From positions 6,830-70,829 of the forward strand of contig NZ_JBQCHP010000124.1 in NCBI RefSeq assembly GCF_051954575.1: DNA of 64,000 nt. Reading direction: 5' to 3'. Position numbers and translations under genes: made by a program. This DNA is from Dyella_B sp035690825 (GTDB lineage Bacteria > Pseudomonadota > Gammaproteobacteria > Xanthomonadales > Rhodanobacteraceae). Shown here piece by piece: positions 49,956 through 58,621 of this stretch. The first letter of the stretch is position 1, and every line of letters begins with the position of its first letter. The notes beneath the pieces were generated by a model. The model was not told where the DNA came from. It did not search any database and worked only from the letters and a program-made list of their open reading frames with translations.

Positions 49956-52301
49956 ATGCGTTCGAAAATCGGCATGTCGCGTCTGCGTGGCGCGCTGGCA
50001 GGTGGACTGCTGACCCTGGGCGTGATCCCGGGCGCTATGGCTGCGGGCCGCACGCTGACCGCGCAAGATTATGCGCAAGCCGAGCGCTACATGGCGTACA
50101 ACACCACGCCGCTGGTGGACCATATGGTGCACACGGTGCATTGGCTGGACGGCACGCATTTCTGGTACCTCGACCATGACGCCAGCGGCGATCACTACCT
50201 GCGCATGGATGCCACCAACGGCAAGGCCGCGCCGCTGCTCGACCAGGCCAGGCTCGCCGCCGCGCTGGCCAAGGCCGGCAAGAAGGACGTCAAGGCGGAC
50301 AAGCTCGACATCACCGACTACCGCATCGCCACCGACGGGCGCGACGACATCGCGATCGGCGACAAGCATTACCTGTGCAATTTGCACGGCGCAGGCGAGT
50401 GCGTGGACAAGAGCACGCTGGTGAAGACCGGCAAGGAGCCCGGCGTGCTGTCGCCCGACCGCAAGCAGGAAGCCTTTATCCGCAACTGGAACCTGTGGGT
50501 GCGCGACGTGGCCACTGGCAAGGAAACCCAGCTCACTACCGACGGCGTGGAAAACTTCGGCTACGCCACCGACAACGCGGGTTGGCAGCACACCGACCGG
50601 GCGATCCTGGAGTGGTCGCCCGATTCCAAGCGGATCGCCACCTTCCAGCAGGACCAGCGCAAGACCGGCGACATGTACCTGGTCACCACCAAGCTTGGCC
50701 ACCCGGAACTTCAGTCGTGGAAATATCCACTGGCGGGCGACGAACACGTCACCATGATCGAGCGCGTGATCATCGACGTGCCCACGCACGCAGTGGTGCG
50801 CGTGAAGATGCCGCCAGACCAGCATCGCTCCTCGCTGTGCGATGACGTGAGCTGCGGCCGCAACGGCGGCTGGGACGACGTGAAGTGGGCGCCGGACAGC
50901 AAGTCGCTGGCTTTCGTGTCCACCTCGCGCGATCACAAGCACGAAACCTTCCGCATCGCCGATGCGAAAAGCGGCGAAGTGCGCACAGTGTTCCACGAAG
51001 ACGTCGCTACCTATTACGAAAGCGGCAACGGCGAAGTGAACTGGCGCTACCTGCCTGATACCCACGAAGCGATCTGGTTCAGCGAGCGCAACAACTGGGG
51101 CAACCTGTATCTGTATGACTTGAACAACGGCCAGCTCAAACGCGCGATCACCACCGGCCAGGGCAACGTCACCGAAGTGCTGCGCGTGGATACGAAGACG
51201 CGCACGGTGTGGTTCCGCGGCGTGGGGCGTACCCCTGGCGTCAATCCGTACTACCAGCAATTCTGGAAGGTGAGCCTGGATGGCGGCGAACCGGTGTTGC
51301 TCACGCCGGAGCCCTCCGATCACGAGATCAGCCTGTCCGATGATGGCAAGTATTTCGTCGACAGTTACTCCACCACTACGCAACCACCGGTGACGGTGCT
51401 GCGCGACGCCAGCGACGGGCACGTCATCACCACCGTGGCCAAGGCCGACATCAAACGCCTGCTCGCCACTGGCTGGCAACCGCCGCAACAGATCGTGGTG
51501 AAAGCGCGCGACGGCAAGACCGATCTGTATGGCCTGATGTTCAAGCCCTCGCATTTCGATCCATCGAAGAAATATCCCATCGTCGATTACGTCTATCCGG
51601 GTCCGCAGACCGGTTCGGTGCGCACCTTCGGTTTCGCGCCGGCCGAAGGCGACCATCAGTCGCTGGCGGAGCTGGGTTTCGTGGTGGTGGCGATCAATGG
51701 CATGGGTACGCCGTGGCGCTCCAAGGCGTTCCACGATGCATGGTTTGGCAAGATGGGCGACAACACGCTGCCGGACCAGATCACTGCCATCAAGCAACTC
51801 GGCCAGCGTTATCCGTGGGTCGATCTTGAGCGCGTCGGTATTTGGGGCCATTCCGGGGGCGGCAATACCACTGCCGACGCCATGTTCAGCTACCCGGATT
51901 TCTTCAAGGTGGGCTGGGCTGAAAGCGGCAACCACGACAACCGCCTGTACGAAGACGATTGGGCCGAAAAGTGGCAAGGCTTGCTGGTTACCAACAAGGA
52001 CGGCAGCACCAACTACGACAATCAGGCCAACCAGCTGATCGCCAAGAATCTCAAGGGCAAGCTGATGCTGGTGCACGGCACGCTGGACGACAATGTGCCG
52101 CCGTACAGCACGCTGCTGGTGGTGGAGGCGCTGATCAAGGCGAACAAGGATTTCGACATGCTGTTCCTGCCGAACATGCATCACGGCTACGGCGTCGATA
52201 CGCCGTACATCACACGCCGCCGCTGGGACTACTTCGTGCAATATCTCGCCGGCGATACGCCGCCGAAGGAATACGCATTGAAGCCCTGGCCCTGGAAATG
52301 A
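49956..52301 (+). CDS. Secreted S9 family peptidase (dipeptidyl peptidase IV-like)
   Basis: 781 residues. Signal peptide (GGLLTLGVIPGAMAA), then a DPP-IV-type beta-propeller (DYRIATDGRDDIAIGDKHYL, NWNLWVRDVATGKETQLTTD, LEWSPDSKRIATFQQDQRKT). A C-terminal alpha/beta hydrolase domain has nucleophile Ser633 in WGHSGGGNT, Asp711/712 in HGTLDDNVPP and His742/743 in NMHHGYG. The enzyme would release N-terminal dipeptides or cleave after Pro/Ala in the periplasm. ATG 49956 is chosen because TGGGAG precedes it at good spacing; ATG 49944 is in frame. It is followed 5 bp later by a HExxH protein gene. Confidence 0.92.
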   Translation: MRSKIGMSRLRGALAGGLLTLGVIPGAMAAGRTLTAQDYAQAERYMAYNTTPLVDHMVHTVHWLDGTHFWYLDHDASGDHYLRMDATNGKAAPLLDQARLAAALAKAGKKDVKADKLDITDYRIATDGRDDIAIGDKHYLCNLHGAGECVDKSTLVKTGKEPGVLSPDRKQEAFIRNWNLWVRDVATGKETQLTTDGVENFGYATDNAGWQHTDRAILEWSPDSKRIATFQQDQRKTGDMYLVTTKLGHPELQSWKYPLAGDEHVTMIERVIIDVPTHAVVRVKMPPDQHRSSLCDDVSCGRNGGWDDVKWAPDSKSLAFVSTSRDHKHETFRIADAKSGEVRTVFHEDVATYYESGNGEVNWRYLPDTHEAIWFSERNNWGNLYLYDLNNGQLKRAITTGQGNVTEVLRVDTKTRTVWFRGVGRTPGVNPYYQQFWKVSLDGGEPVLLTPEPSDHEISLSDDGKYFVDSYSTTTQPPVTVLRDASDGHVITTVAKADIKRLLATGWQPPQQIVVKARDGKTDLYGLMFKPSHFDPSKKYPIVDYVYPGPQTGSVRTFGFAPAEGDHQSLAELGFVVVAINGMGTPWRSKAFHDAWFGKMGDNTLPDQITAIKQLGQRYPWVDLERVGIWGHSGGGNTTADAMFSYPDFFKVGWAESGNHDNRLYEDDWAEKWQGLLVTNKDGSTNYDNQANQLIAKNLKGKLMLVHGTLDDNVPPYSTLLVVEALIKANKDFDMLFLPNMHHGYGVDTPYITRRRWDYFVQYLAGDTPPKEYALKPWPWK

Positions 52302-52305
52302 TCGG

Positions 52306-53268
52306 ATGAAGGCGAGCAGCCGCACAGTATTAGGTTTGCTGCTGCTCACCGCTTCCGTGCCCACGTGGGGCACGGAAGCACCATCCATCACCCGTTCGTT
52401 CGCCGCGTTCTGGTCCGCTGCCGAAGGAAAGCCTTTCCTGCAGCAGGAGGAGGCGTGGGGCCATGACATCGAAGCGCCGCGTCGCGACATCTACGACGCC
52501 GTGGTATGGGAAAAGCAACACGATCCCTATTGGCAGGCGCGCCGGCAGATCTGGTTGCGCGCGCGTTTTGCGCGCTATCCCGCATTGGCCGCCGGCATTC
52601 CCGCCGAGGTGCAGGCGTTGCAGGAAGCTATTGCGAAGCAGTCGATACGTTTCAAGGCGCTGTTTCCCGCTGCCGATTCTCACCCGCCGATCGTGATCCT
52701 GCTCGCGCCCAATTTCGATGCAAAGAGCGGCGTGCTCGCCGATGGCAAACCGGTGCTGGCGTTCGCTGCCGATTCTCTCTTGATGGAGCACGCGCAGCTC
52801 GACATCGTCGTGCCGCACGAACTCTTTCACCTCTATCACGCGCAACATGCGGGCATTCGCAACGACGGCGTGATCCCAGATGCCGAGTTGACCCTGCCGT
52901 TGTTCGAAGAAGGCCTGGCCACCTATGTGAGTGGCGAGCTTTCGCCTGGACATACGGATGGCCAGTTGCTGCTGGGGGACGAGCTTGGTGCCCTTCCCGC
53001 AAGCAGGCTGCCGGACATTGCGCGGCGTTTTCTCGCGGATGCGCACGGCAAAGCGATCGATCCTGCACATCCAGAACTCTTCAAGCGCTGGTTCAACGCC
53101 GCACCCAGGCCGTATCAGCAAGGCCTGCCCAATCGCAGCGGTTATTGGCTTGGTTTGCAGGTGATTCGATATCTGCGCCAGACGCATACGCTGGCGCAGA
53201 TTACGGCATGGTCGCCAGAGCAGGCACAGATGCAGGTGATGGCGGCTTTGCAAAAGCTGGGCGCGTAG
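52306..53268 (+). CDS. Putative secreted zinc metallopeptidase (HExxH)
   Basis: 320 residues with a signal peptide (TVLGLLLLTASVPTWG). The zinc-binding motif HELFHLYH is followed about 35 residues later by LFEEGLATYVSGEL, whose Glu could be the third ligand as in gluzincins. The arrangement resembles DUF2268-type predicted Zn-dependent proteases. The start codon lies 5 bp after the S9 peptidase stop, so the two secreted peptidases form an operon and may act on the same peptides. Substrate unknown. Confidence 0.82.
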   Translation: MKASSRTVLGLLLLTASVPTWGTEAPSITRSFAAFWSAAEGKPFLQQEEAWGHDIEAPRRDIYDAVVWEKQHDPYWQARRQIWLRARFARYPALAAGIPAEVQALQEAIAKQSIRFKALFPAADSHPPIVILLAPNFDAKSGVLADGKPVLAFAADSLLMEHAQLDIVVPHELFHLYHAQHAGIRNDGVIPDAELTLPLFEEGLATYVSGELSPGHTDGQLLLGDELGALPASRLPDIARRFLADAHGKAIDPAHPELFKRWFNAAPRPYQQGLPNRSGYWLGLQVIRYLRQTHTLAQITAWSPEQAQMQVMAALQKLGA

Positions 53269-53338
53269 GTTGGGGTGCAAACCCCAACATCGTCATCTCC
53301 TTGTAATCGGATGTTGGGGTTTGCACCCCAACCTACGC
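53264..53338. repeat. R2 repeat
   Basis: Arms GTAGGTTGGGGTGCAAACCC and GGGGTTTGCACCCCAACCTA around a 25-base loop. It begins inside the stop codon of the preceding peptidase gene and separates it from the convergent BlaR1-like gene. Confidence 0.8.
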
Positions 53339-53354
53339 TGCTTTTCGCGCCGTA

Positions 53355-55199
53355 TTATTGATCAGCGGGCGTGGCCAAGCCTTTGGCGATCGCCTCACTC
53401 AGCAGTTTGTCCAGTTGCCGATCCGTTTCCCGCGAGCTCAGCTCTTGTTGCCTCGACATCGCATCCTCGTGCTTGGAAAGCTCGGCTTCCTGCTTGGACA
53501 GCGCCGCTTCGGCCTGATCCAGCTGCATGGCCTGGCGCTGCATCTCGGCTTGCTCCTTGTCGATGTCGCGAAGTGCTTCGTCCAGGCTTGCCTTTCCTCC
53601 GCTTTCCGCCGGCGCCCCGGCAGCGCGCAAAGCTTCGTGTTGTGCCTCGACGGCTGCACGGCGCCCTTCCAGTTCGGCTTGGCGCGACGCCAGCTCGCCC
53701 TGGCGTGCAGCCAGCGCCGCTTGCTGGCCGGCCAGTTCGCCCTGTTTACCGGCCAGTTCGCCTTGTGCCTGGGCCAGGCGCGTACCGGGCGCGTAAGCGG
53801 CTTCGGCTTGCTTGATGACATCTTTATCGCGGATCACATAGGACTTGCCGTGCTGGCGTAGCCATAGCATCGGTTCGTTGTGCTTGTGCAGGCGCTTGGC
53901 TTCGTTGAGGTCGACGTCGCCGCCATTGACGATCACCAGGTCGCCATCCAACAAGGCAAAGCCGTGATCCGCATCGGTGCGCGTGGCGACATGCACATGG
54001 CGCGCATGGAAGTCGGGTTCGGGCGCGGCCGGTGGCGCAGGCGGGGCAGGGGGCATGGGGGCCGGCGGCTCCGCAGGCAACGGTGGCGCGGCCGGCGCAG
54101 GGGGAGGCGGCGGCGGAACGGGCGGCACGTAGGCATCGCTATGGGTTACGGCTTGAGCCTTCGTCGCCGTGGCCGCCTGCTCTGCATTTGCCGCGGTCAC
54201 GCGATAGGGCAGCACACCGATCACGGCGATCGCCGCGACCAGCAGCCAACTGCGCACGCGCGGTGTGGTTTCGTTTTGCTGCAGCATGATCAGTCGCCTT
54301 TTCAAGTTCTGGAAGGTGGAGGAGGCGCCAGCGAGACTGGCGTGCATGGGATCGACCACGCCCAAGCGCACCAGTAGATGACCGTACATTTGTGGAGCTG
54401 TGCCATGTCGACGCAGCACTTGCGCATCGCAGGCGGCTTCGCGGTACACCGCGTATTCGCGCATGGCCCAACGCACCAGCGGATGGAAGAAGAACAGGCG
54501 TTGCGCGATCGCCGGGATCCAGCCCAGCCAAAGATCGCCGCGGCGGATATGCGCCAGCTCATGCGCCATCGCCATCGCCAGTTCATCGTCGGACAGCGTT
54601 TGCTCCGCCGGCAGCAGTACCACCGGGCGCCACAAGCCGCTTACTTGCGGCGACACGATGGCCTGCGACGTGCGCAGCGCCGGAATGGTGCGCATGCCAA
54701 GCGCGCGCGCCTGTTGCGCGCACAGTGCTTGCAGAGCCGCATCGGCAACCGGTTGCGCGTGATGCAGCAGGCTGCGGTTTTCCAGCCATTGCCGGATTGC
54801 GAGCAAGCCCTGCAGCAGCACGGCGAAGAACCACGCGAACACGATCGCTTGCGACCATGACCACGTCATTGTTTGTGGTAACGGAGCGATCTCCGCATTC
54901 GGCGCTGCGACCACGGGCATGCCGCCCGCTACGTGCAATTCAGCGGCCACATGATCGAGCGTCGCGGCAGGTACTGGCACGGTCGGCGCCAACCAATGCA
55001 ATTGCACGGGCGTGCTGACCGCCAGCCCCAGCAGCAACTGCGCAGCGACCAGCCACCACAGCATGCAGCGCACGGCGGGCGATAGTTTCGGCAGCCAGCG
55101 CACGATCAGCCATAGCGCGCCGATCAGCACGGTCGCCTGCGCGGAGGTCCAGGCGAGGCGGGGAAGCACGGCATCGGCCAGCGCGTTCAAGGTATCCAT
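53355..55199 (-). CDS. BlaR1-type M56 sensor metallopeptidase with coiled-coil C-terminus
   Basis: 614 residues. The N-terminal half is an M56 peptidase module with membrane helices near 20-36, 45-62 and 115-135, zinc motif HELAH (213-217) and a fourth helix near 317-335. In BlaR1/MecR1, site-specific activation of this protease leads to cleavage of the partner repressor. The usual C-terminal penicillin-binding sensor domain is absent. Instead there is a Pro-rich linker (about 360-400), a small domain (LLDGDLVIVNGGDVDLNEAK) and a repetitive coiled coil (GELAGKQGELAGQQAALAAR). The signal it senses is therefore not evidently a beta-lactam. It begins 1 bp after the BlaI-like gene. Confidence 0.9.
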   Translation of the reverse strand: MDTLNALADAVLPRLAWTSAQATVLIGALWLIVRWLPKLSPAVRCMLWWLVAAQLLLGLAVSTPVQLHWLAPTVPVPAATLDHVAAELHVAGGMPVVAAPNAEIAPLPQTMTWSWSQAIVFAWFFAVLLQGLLAIRQWLENRSLLHHAQPVADAALQALCAQQARALGMRTIPALRTSQAIVSPQVSGLWRPVVLLPAEQTLSDDELAMAMAHELAHIRRGDLWLGWIPAIAQRLFFFHPLVRWAMREYAVYREAACDAQVLRRHGTAPQMYGHLLVRLGVVDPMHASLAGASSTFQNLKRRLIMLQQNETTPRVRSWLLVAAIAVIGVLPYRVTAANAEQAATATKAQAVTHSDAYVPPVPPPPPPAPAAPPLPAEPPAPMPPAPPAPPAAPEPDFHARHVHVATRTDADHGFALLDGDLVIVNGGDVDLNEAKRLHKHNEPMLWLRQHGKSYVIRDKDVIKQAEAAYAPGTRLAQAQGELAGKQGELAGQQAALAARQGELASRQAELEGRRAAVEAQHEALRAAGAPAESGGKASLDEALRDIDKEQAEMQRQAMQLDQAEAALSKQEAELSKHEDAMSRQQELSSRETDRQLDKLLSEAIAKGLATPADQ

Positions 55200-55200
55200 G

Positions 55201-55587
55201 TCAGCTGTCCTTCCGCCGTGATTGCAGCTTGCTCACCAGCGCTTCCAGCTCGGCCAGTTCGTTGTCGCTGACTTCGCCCTTCTGCGACATCCATGCGACG
55301 AATGGCGACAGCGACCCGGACAAGGTCTTTTCCACGAATTGCCCGACCGCATTGCTCAGGGCTTCGCTGGGGCCGGTCGCCGTGCTGTAGCGATAGACGC
55401 CATCAACGTGGCGCCGTTTCAGATACAACTTGGCGCGCAGGCGTTCCATCATCGTCAGCACGGTGGAGCGGGCCAGGCCGCGCGCTTCGCCGAAATCGGC
55501 GGCGACTTCGCCTACGGTGGCGTTCTCGTGCTCGGCCAGATAGTGCAGGAGCGCCAGCTCCTGGTCCCCGATGGATGGCTTGGGCAT
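55201..55587 (-). CDS. BlaI/MecI/CopY-family repressor
   Basis: 128 residues, winged-helix repressor of the Penicillinase_R family. KPSIGDQELALLHYLAEHEN, then EARGLARSTVLTMMERLRAK (recognition region) and LYLKRRHVDGVYRYS, match BlaI. The C-terminal dimerisation part is VEKTLSGSLSPFVAWMS. Cleavage by the adjacent M56 protein would release it from DNA. Two TACA-N2-TGTA operators lie 15-57 bp upstream of its start, so it is autoregulated together with the BlaR1-like gene. No beta-lactamase gene is next to it. Confidence 0.92.
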   Translation of the reverse strand: MPKPSIGDQELALLHYLAEHENATVGEVAADFGEARGLARSTVLTMMERLRAKLYLKRRHVDGVYRYSTATGPSEALSNAVGQFVEKTLSGSLSPFVAWMSQKGEVSDNELAELEALVSKLQSRRKDS

Positions 55588-55601
55588 GACGGTCGGTTCG
55601 T

Positions 55602-55644
55602 GACTACAGGTGTAGGCACGCTACGCCTGACTACAGATGTAGTC
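55602..55644. promoter_or_regulatory. Tandem BlaI-type operators
   Basis: Two dyads: GACTACAGGTGTAGGC at 55602-55617 and the perfect palindrome GACTACAGATGTAGTC at 55629-55644. Both contain the TACA-N2-TGTA core known for BlaI/MecI/CopY repressors, 27 bp apart centre to centre. They lie in the intergenic region shared with the divergent DUF2076 gene, so that gene may be controlled too. Confidence 0.85.
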
Positions 55645-55778
55645 AATAGGCCGAACGCCTAAGGAATCGTGAATTGCGGATATCAACCACGACGACCGGC
55701 ACGCTTGAGGTCATACATCCCGCGCATACTTCTGCCCTTGCCGGCATCCTGCCGTCATAAAAAGTAACCGGTGACCTC

Positions 55779-56447
55779 ATGACTCCCCAGGAACAACTAC
55801 TTCTCGACGATTTCCTTCAGCGCCTGGCCGCCGTCAGCGGCGTGGCCAAGGACGCGCAGGCCGATGCGCTGATCCATCAGCGCCTGGCCAACCAGCCCGA
55901 TGCGGTGTACCTGCTGGTGCAGCGTTGCCTGTTGCAACAGCACGCGCTGGATGCGGCGAAGACGCAGATCGCGCAGTTGCAGGCGCAGGTGGCCGGACAG
56001 CAGCAGGGCGGCAGCTTCCTGGGCGGCCAGCCGCAATCGGCATGGGGCGCTGCGCCGCCGCCGTATCCTCCGCAGCAGCAGGCCGCGCCGCATGCGCCGA
56101 GCTGGCGCGAGCGTTTGTTTGGCAGCAGTGCGCCCGCCGCGCCGCAAGCTGGTGGTTCGAGCTTCTTCGCCAACGCGGCGACCACGGCGGCAGGCGTCGC
56201 CGGTGGCATGTTCCTGTTCGACGGCATCGAAAGCCTGCTGGGCGGTCACCACGGTGGCGGCCTGTTCGGTGGCGGCTTTGGCGGCGGTCAGCCGGAAGTG
56301 ATCGAGAACGTCACCGAGAACAACTTCTTCGACAACGGCAGCAACAGTTTGCCGAACGGTGGCGATCAGGATTTCACATCCGACAATTTCGATGATGCCA
56401 ATTTCGATAGCAGCGGTTTCGACGACGACAGCAGCAGTTGGACGTGA
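55779..56447 (+). CDS. DUF2076 domain-containing protein
   Basis: 222 residues. The N-terminal helical region (MTPQEQLLLDDFLQRLAAVS, LLQQHALDAAKTQIAQLQAQ) is characteristic of DUF2076. It is followed by a Pro/Gln linker, a Gly-rich hydrophobic segment (ATTAAGVAGGMFLFDGIESL, GGHHGGGLFGGGFGGG) and an acidic Asp/Asn/Ser-rich tail. The family is suggested to be periplasmic ligand-binding, but no function is proven. It diverges from the BlaI-like gene, with the operators between them, and overlaps the next gene by 1 bp. Confidence 0.88.
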   Translation: MTPQEQLLLDDFLQRLAAVSGVAKDAQADALIHQRLANQPDAVYLLVQRCLLQQHALDAAKTQIAQLQAQVAGQQQGGSFLGGQPQSAWGAAPPPYPPQQQAAPHAPSWRERLFGSSAPAAPQAGGSSFFANAATTAAGVAGGMFLFDGIESLLGGHHGGGLFGGGFGGGQPEVIENVTENNFFDNGSNSLPNGGDQDFTSDNFDDANFDSSGFDDDSSSWT

Positions 56448-56953
56448 TGGGTGGCGTACGGGACGCCACCGTGCAAATAAGACATGCCGCCATCACGGAA
56501 GTGGATGCGCTCGCGCAGTTATGGTTTGACGGTTGGCAGGATGCGCATGCCGCCATCCTGCCCGAAGCGTTGCGGCGGCTGCGTACGCTGGAGAGTTTCA
56601 AGGAACGCCTGCTGCGCGGGCTGGCCGAAGTGCGCGTAGCGGGGCCTGCCGATGCGCCGCTCGGCTTCTGCATGGTGAAAGGCGACGAACTGTATCAGCT
56701 GTTCGTTTCTGCACAGGCGCGCGGAGCGGGCGTGGCGGCTGTCTTGATGACGGATGGTGAGGCACGCTTGGCCGAGCGAGGCGTGAATACGGCATGGCTG
56801 GCCTGCGCCATCGGCAACGAGCGCGCTGCACGGTTCTATGGAAAAAGCGGCTGGCACCACGTCGGATCGCAGATCATCCAACTGGAAACCACCGCCGGGG
56901 CGTTCGATCTGGAGGTGTGGCGTTTCCAGAAGCGCTTGCTACCTGGAGCGTAG
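56447..56953 (+). CDS. GNAT-family N-acetyltransferase
   Basis: 168 residues. The acetyl-CoA binding core is recognisable: LYQLFVSAQARGAGVAAVLM contains the Q/RxxGxG/A-type P-loop (ARGAGVA), followed by NTAWLACAIGNERAARFYGK and SGWHHVG, the usual GNAT C-terminal strand-helix. The ATG at 56447 shares a base with the preceding stop (TGATG), so translation is coupled to the DUF2076 gene. The acceptor substrate is unknown. Confidence 0.87.
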   Translation: MGGVRDATVQIRHAAITEVDALAQLWFDGWQDAHAAILPEALRRLRTLESFKERLLRGLAEVRVAGPADAPLGFCMVKGDELYQLFVSAQARGAGVAAVLMTDGEARLAERGVNTAWLACAIGNERAARFYGKSGWHHVGSQIIQLETTAGAFDLEVWRFQKRLLPGA

Positions 56954-57297
56954 GTTGGGGTGAAAACCCCAACGTCACCATGCATGGGCTTGCGAAGCAG
57001 GCATAACACAACGTTGGGGTTCGCACCCTGAAATATCCCCACGTTTTTCACCTGATATGTTGAGCGAAATCAGCGGACTAACCATTTCTGTGCGCAATCG
57101 CTCATATCGCCTCACCGTCATTCCGGCGAAGGCCGGAAGCCATCGCCAGTACGAAGCATGGATTCCGGCCTTCGCCGGAATGACTTTTGGGCTTTTTTGG
57201 CGGCCCTCCAGCATGAACGTTTTCGTTTTTGCAGAGAAAGAAGCGCTAAGCAAAAAACGTGGGGATATTTCAGGGTTCGCACCCCAACCTACGTCAG
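56949..57297. repeat. Nested repeat: R2 arms enclosing an R1 element
   Basis: Outer R2 arms face each other (GTAGGTTGGGGTGAAAACCC near 56949; GGGTTCGCACCCCAACCTAC ending 57294). Within them, ACCCTGAAATATCCCCACG and CGTGGGGATATTTCAGGGT also pair, and in the centre is an R1 element at 57117-57184. The left end starts in the acetyltransferase stop codon and the right end reaches the nrdB stop. Confidence 0.8.
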
Positions 57298-58301
57298 AAC
57301 GACATGTCGAACGCGACTTCGCCTTCCACGCCCACCTGGTACGCCGACACGCGACGCTCGAAGAAGTTGGTGACTTCCTGCACGTCCTGCAGATCCATGA
57401 AATCGAACGGATTCTTCGCGCCGTACTTTTTCGGCAGATCGAGCTGGGCCAGGCGCTGGTCGGCGCAGTATTCCAGGTACTGGCGCATGTCCTTCACCGA
57501 CAGACCTGCCACGCCGCCGGAGAGCACATCTTCGGCGAACTGCGTTTCGCAGGCGATCGCTTCTTCCAGCATCGATTCCACTTGCGCACGCATGTCTTCG
57601 TCGAACAGGTCTGGCTCCTGCGCGCGCACCGTGCGCACCACTTCGAACGCGAACGCCATATGGCCGGACTCGTCGCGGAACACCCAGTTGGTGCCCGAGG
57701 CCAGGCCATGCAGCAGGCCGCGTGAACGCAGAAAGTAGACGTAGGCGAAGGCGGCAAAGAAGAACAGTCCTTCGATACAGGCGGCGAAGCAGATCAGGTT
57801 GAGCAGGAACTGCCGGCGCTGTTCGCGCGTTTCCAGCCGCTGCAGGTTCTGGATGGAATCGATCCACTTGAAGCAGAACGCACCCTTCTGCTTGATCGAA
57901 GGAATATTCTCGATCGCAGCGAACGCCTTGTTGCGCTCGTTCGGATCAGGAATGTAGGTATCGAGCAGGGTGAGGTAGAACTGCACGTGCAGCGCTTCCT
58001 CATACAGCTGGCGCGACAGGTACATGCGCGCTTCCGGCGCATTGATGTGCTGGTACAGGTTCAGCACCAGGTTGTTCGCCACGATGGTGTCGCCGGTGGC
58101 GAAGAAGGCGACCAGGCGGTGGATCAGGTGGCGGTCGGCGTCGGTCATCTTCGATTTGAGATCGGTGACGTCGAGCGAGAAATCCACTTCCTCCACCGTC
58201 CAGGTGTTCTTGATCGCGTTGCGGTACATCTCGTAGAACTCCGGATAGCGCATCGGGCGCAGGGTGAGTTCGAAGCCGGGATCGAGAATGTGGTCGGCCA
58301 T
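57294..58301 (-). CDS. nrdB: Class Ia ribonucleotide reductase small subunit
   Basis: 335 residues, the di-iron/tyrosyl-radical subunit that makes dNTPs with NrdA. The radical site is complete: Glu and His plus the radical Tyr spaced E-x2-H-x3-Y in YEEALHVQFYL, Glu in CIEGLFFFAAFA and Glu/His in FRDESGHMAFA. The C-terminus GVEGEVAFDMSF provides the NrdA-docking tail. The start at 58301 has AAGGA upstream. It is the third gene of an nrdA-small gene-nrdB operon, 15 bp after the small gene. Regulation is probably by the cobalamin riboswitch ahead of nrdA. Confidence 0.95.
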   Translation of the reverse strand: MADHILDPGFELTLRPMRYPEFYEMYRNAIKNTWTVEEVDFSLDVTDLKSKMTDADRHLIHRLVAFFATGDTIVANNLVLNLYQHINAPEARMYLSRQLYEEALHVQFYLTLLDTYIPDPNERNKAFAAIENIPSIKQKGAFCFKWIDSIQNLQRLETREQRRQFLLNLICFAACIEGLFFFAAFAYVYFLRSRGLLHGLASGTNWVFRDESGHMAFAFEVVRTVRAQEPDLFDEDMRAQVESMLEEAIACETQFAEDVLSGGVAGLSVKDMRQYLEYCADQRLAQLDLPKKYGAKNPFDFMDLQDVQEVTNFFERRVSAYQVGVEGEVAFDMSF

Positions 58302-58316
58302 GGTGGTTCCTTGGAG

Positions 58317-58562
58317 TTAGTCGAGCTTGCGCGCGTAGTTGTCGCGCACGAAGCGGCTGATATAGGTGGAAAGCCCGACGCCCGCTTCGGCCAGCCGCTG
58401 CATGTTGCGTACATGCATGCGGCCGGGCTTGGCGTCGGTGTATTCGTAGGTGCCGTCGTGGATGAAGCGAACCAGGATGAAGCCCTCGCCGATCGCATAG
58501 GCGCTCACGCCGGAGCGGCCGCTGCGGTTGCGGTAGGGTTTCATGGTCGGCATGGGTGGCAT
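58317..58562 (-). CDS. Small KTSC-like protein between nrdA and nrdB
   Basis: Up to 81 residues. The sequence SGVSAYAIGEGFILVRFIHD, GTYEYTDAK and MQRLAEAGVGLSTYISRFVR resembles KTSC-domain proteins, a small alpha/beta fold of unknown role. Starts at 58562, 58553 or 58544 are possible; none has a strong ribosome-binding site, so the longest is given. It lies in the nrd operon, 59 bp after nrdA and 15 bp before nrdB. A specific role in reductase assembly or tuning would be speculation. Confidence 0.65.
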   Translation of the reverse strand: MPPMPTMKPYRNRSGRSGVSAYAIGEGFILVRFIHDGTYEYTDAKPGRMHVRNMQRLAEAGVGLSTYISRFVRDNYARKLD

Positions 58563-58585
58563 GAACTCACGAAGATGTCTAAATC

Positions 58586-58611
58586 GTCATTCCAGCTTTC
58601 GCTGGAATGAC
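58586..58611. repeat. R1-variant hairpin between nrdA and the small gene
   Basis: GTCATTCCAGCTTTCGCTGG then AATGAC, a palindrome with the standard outer bases but a changed core. It sits inside the nrd operon and could reduce or stabilise the downstream message. Confidence 0.75.
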
Positions 58612-58621
58612 GGTGCTGGGA

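Noticed and set aside
55201..55587. Reading the BlaI-like gene as evidence of a beta-lactamase locus
   Set aside because: No beta-lactamase or penicillin-binding sensor domain is present in the neighbourhood.
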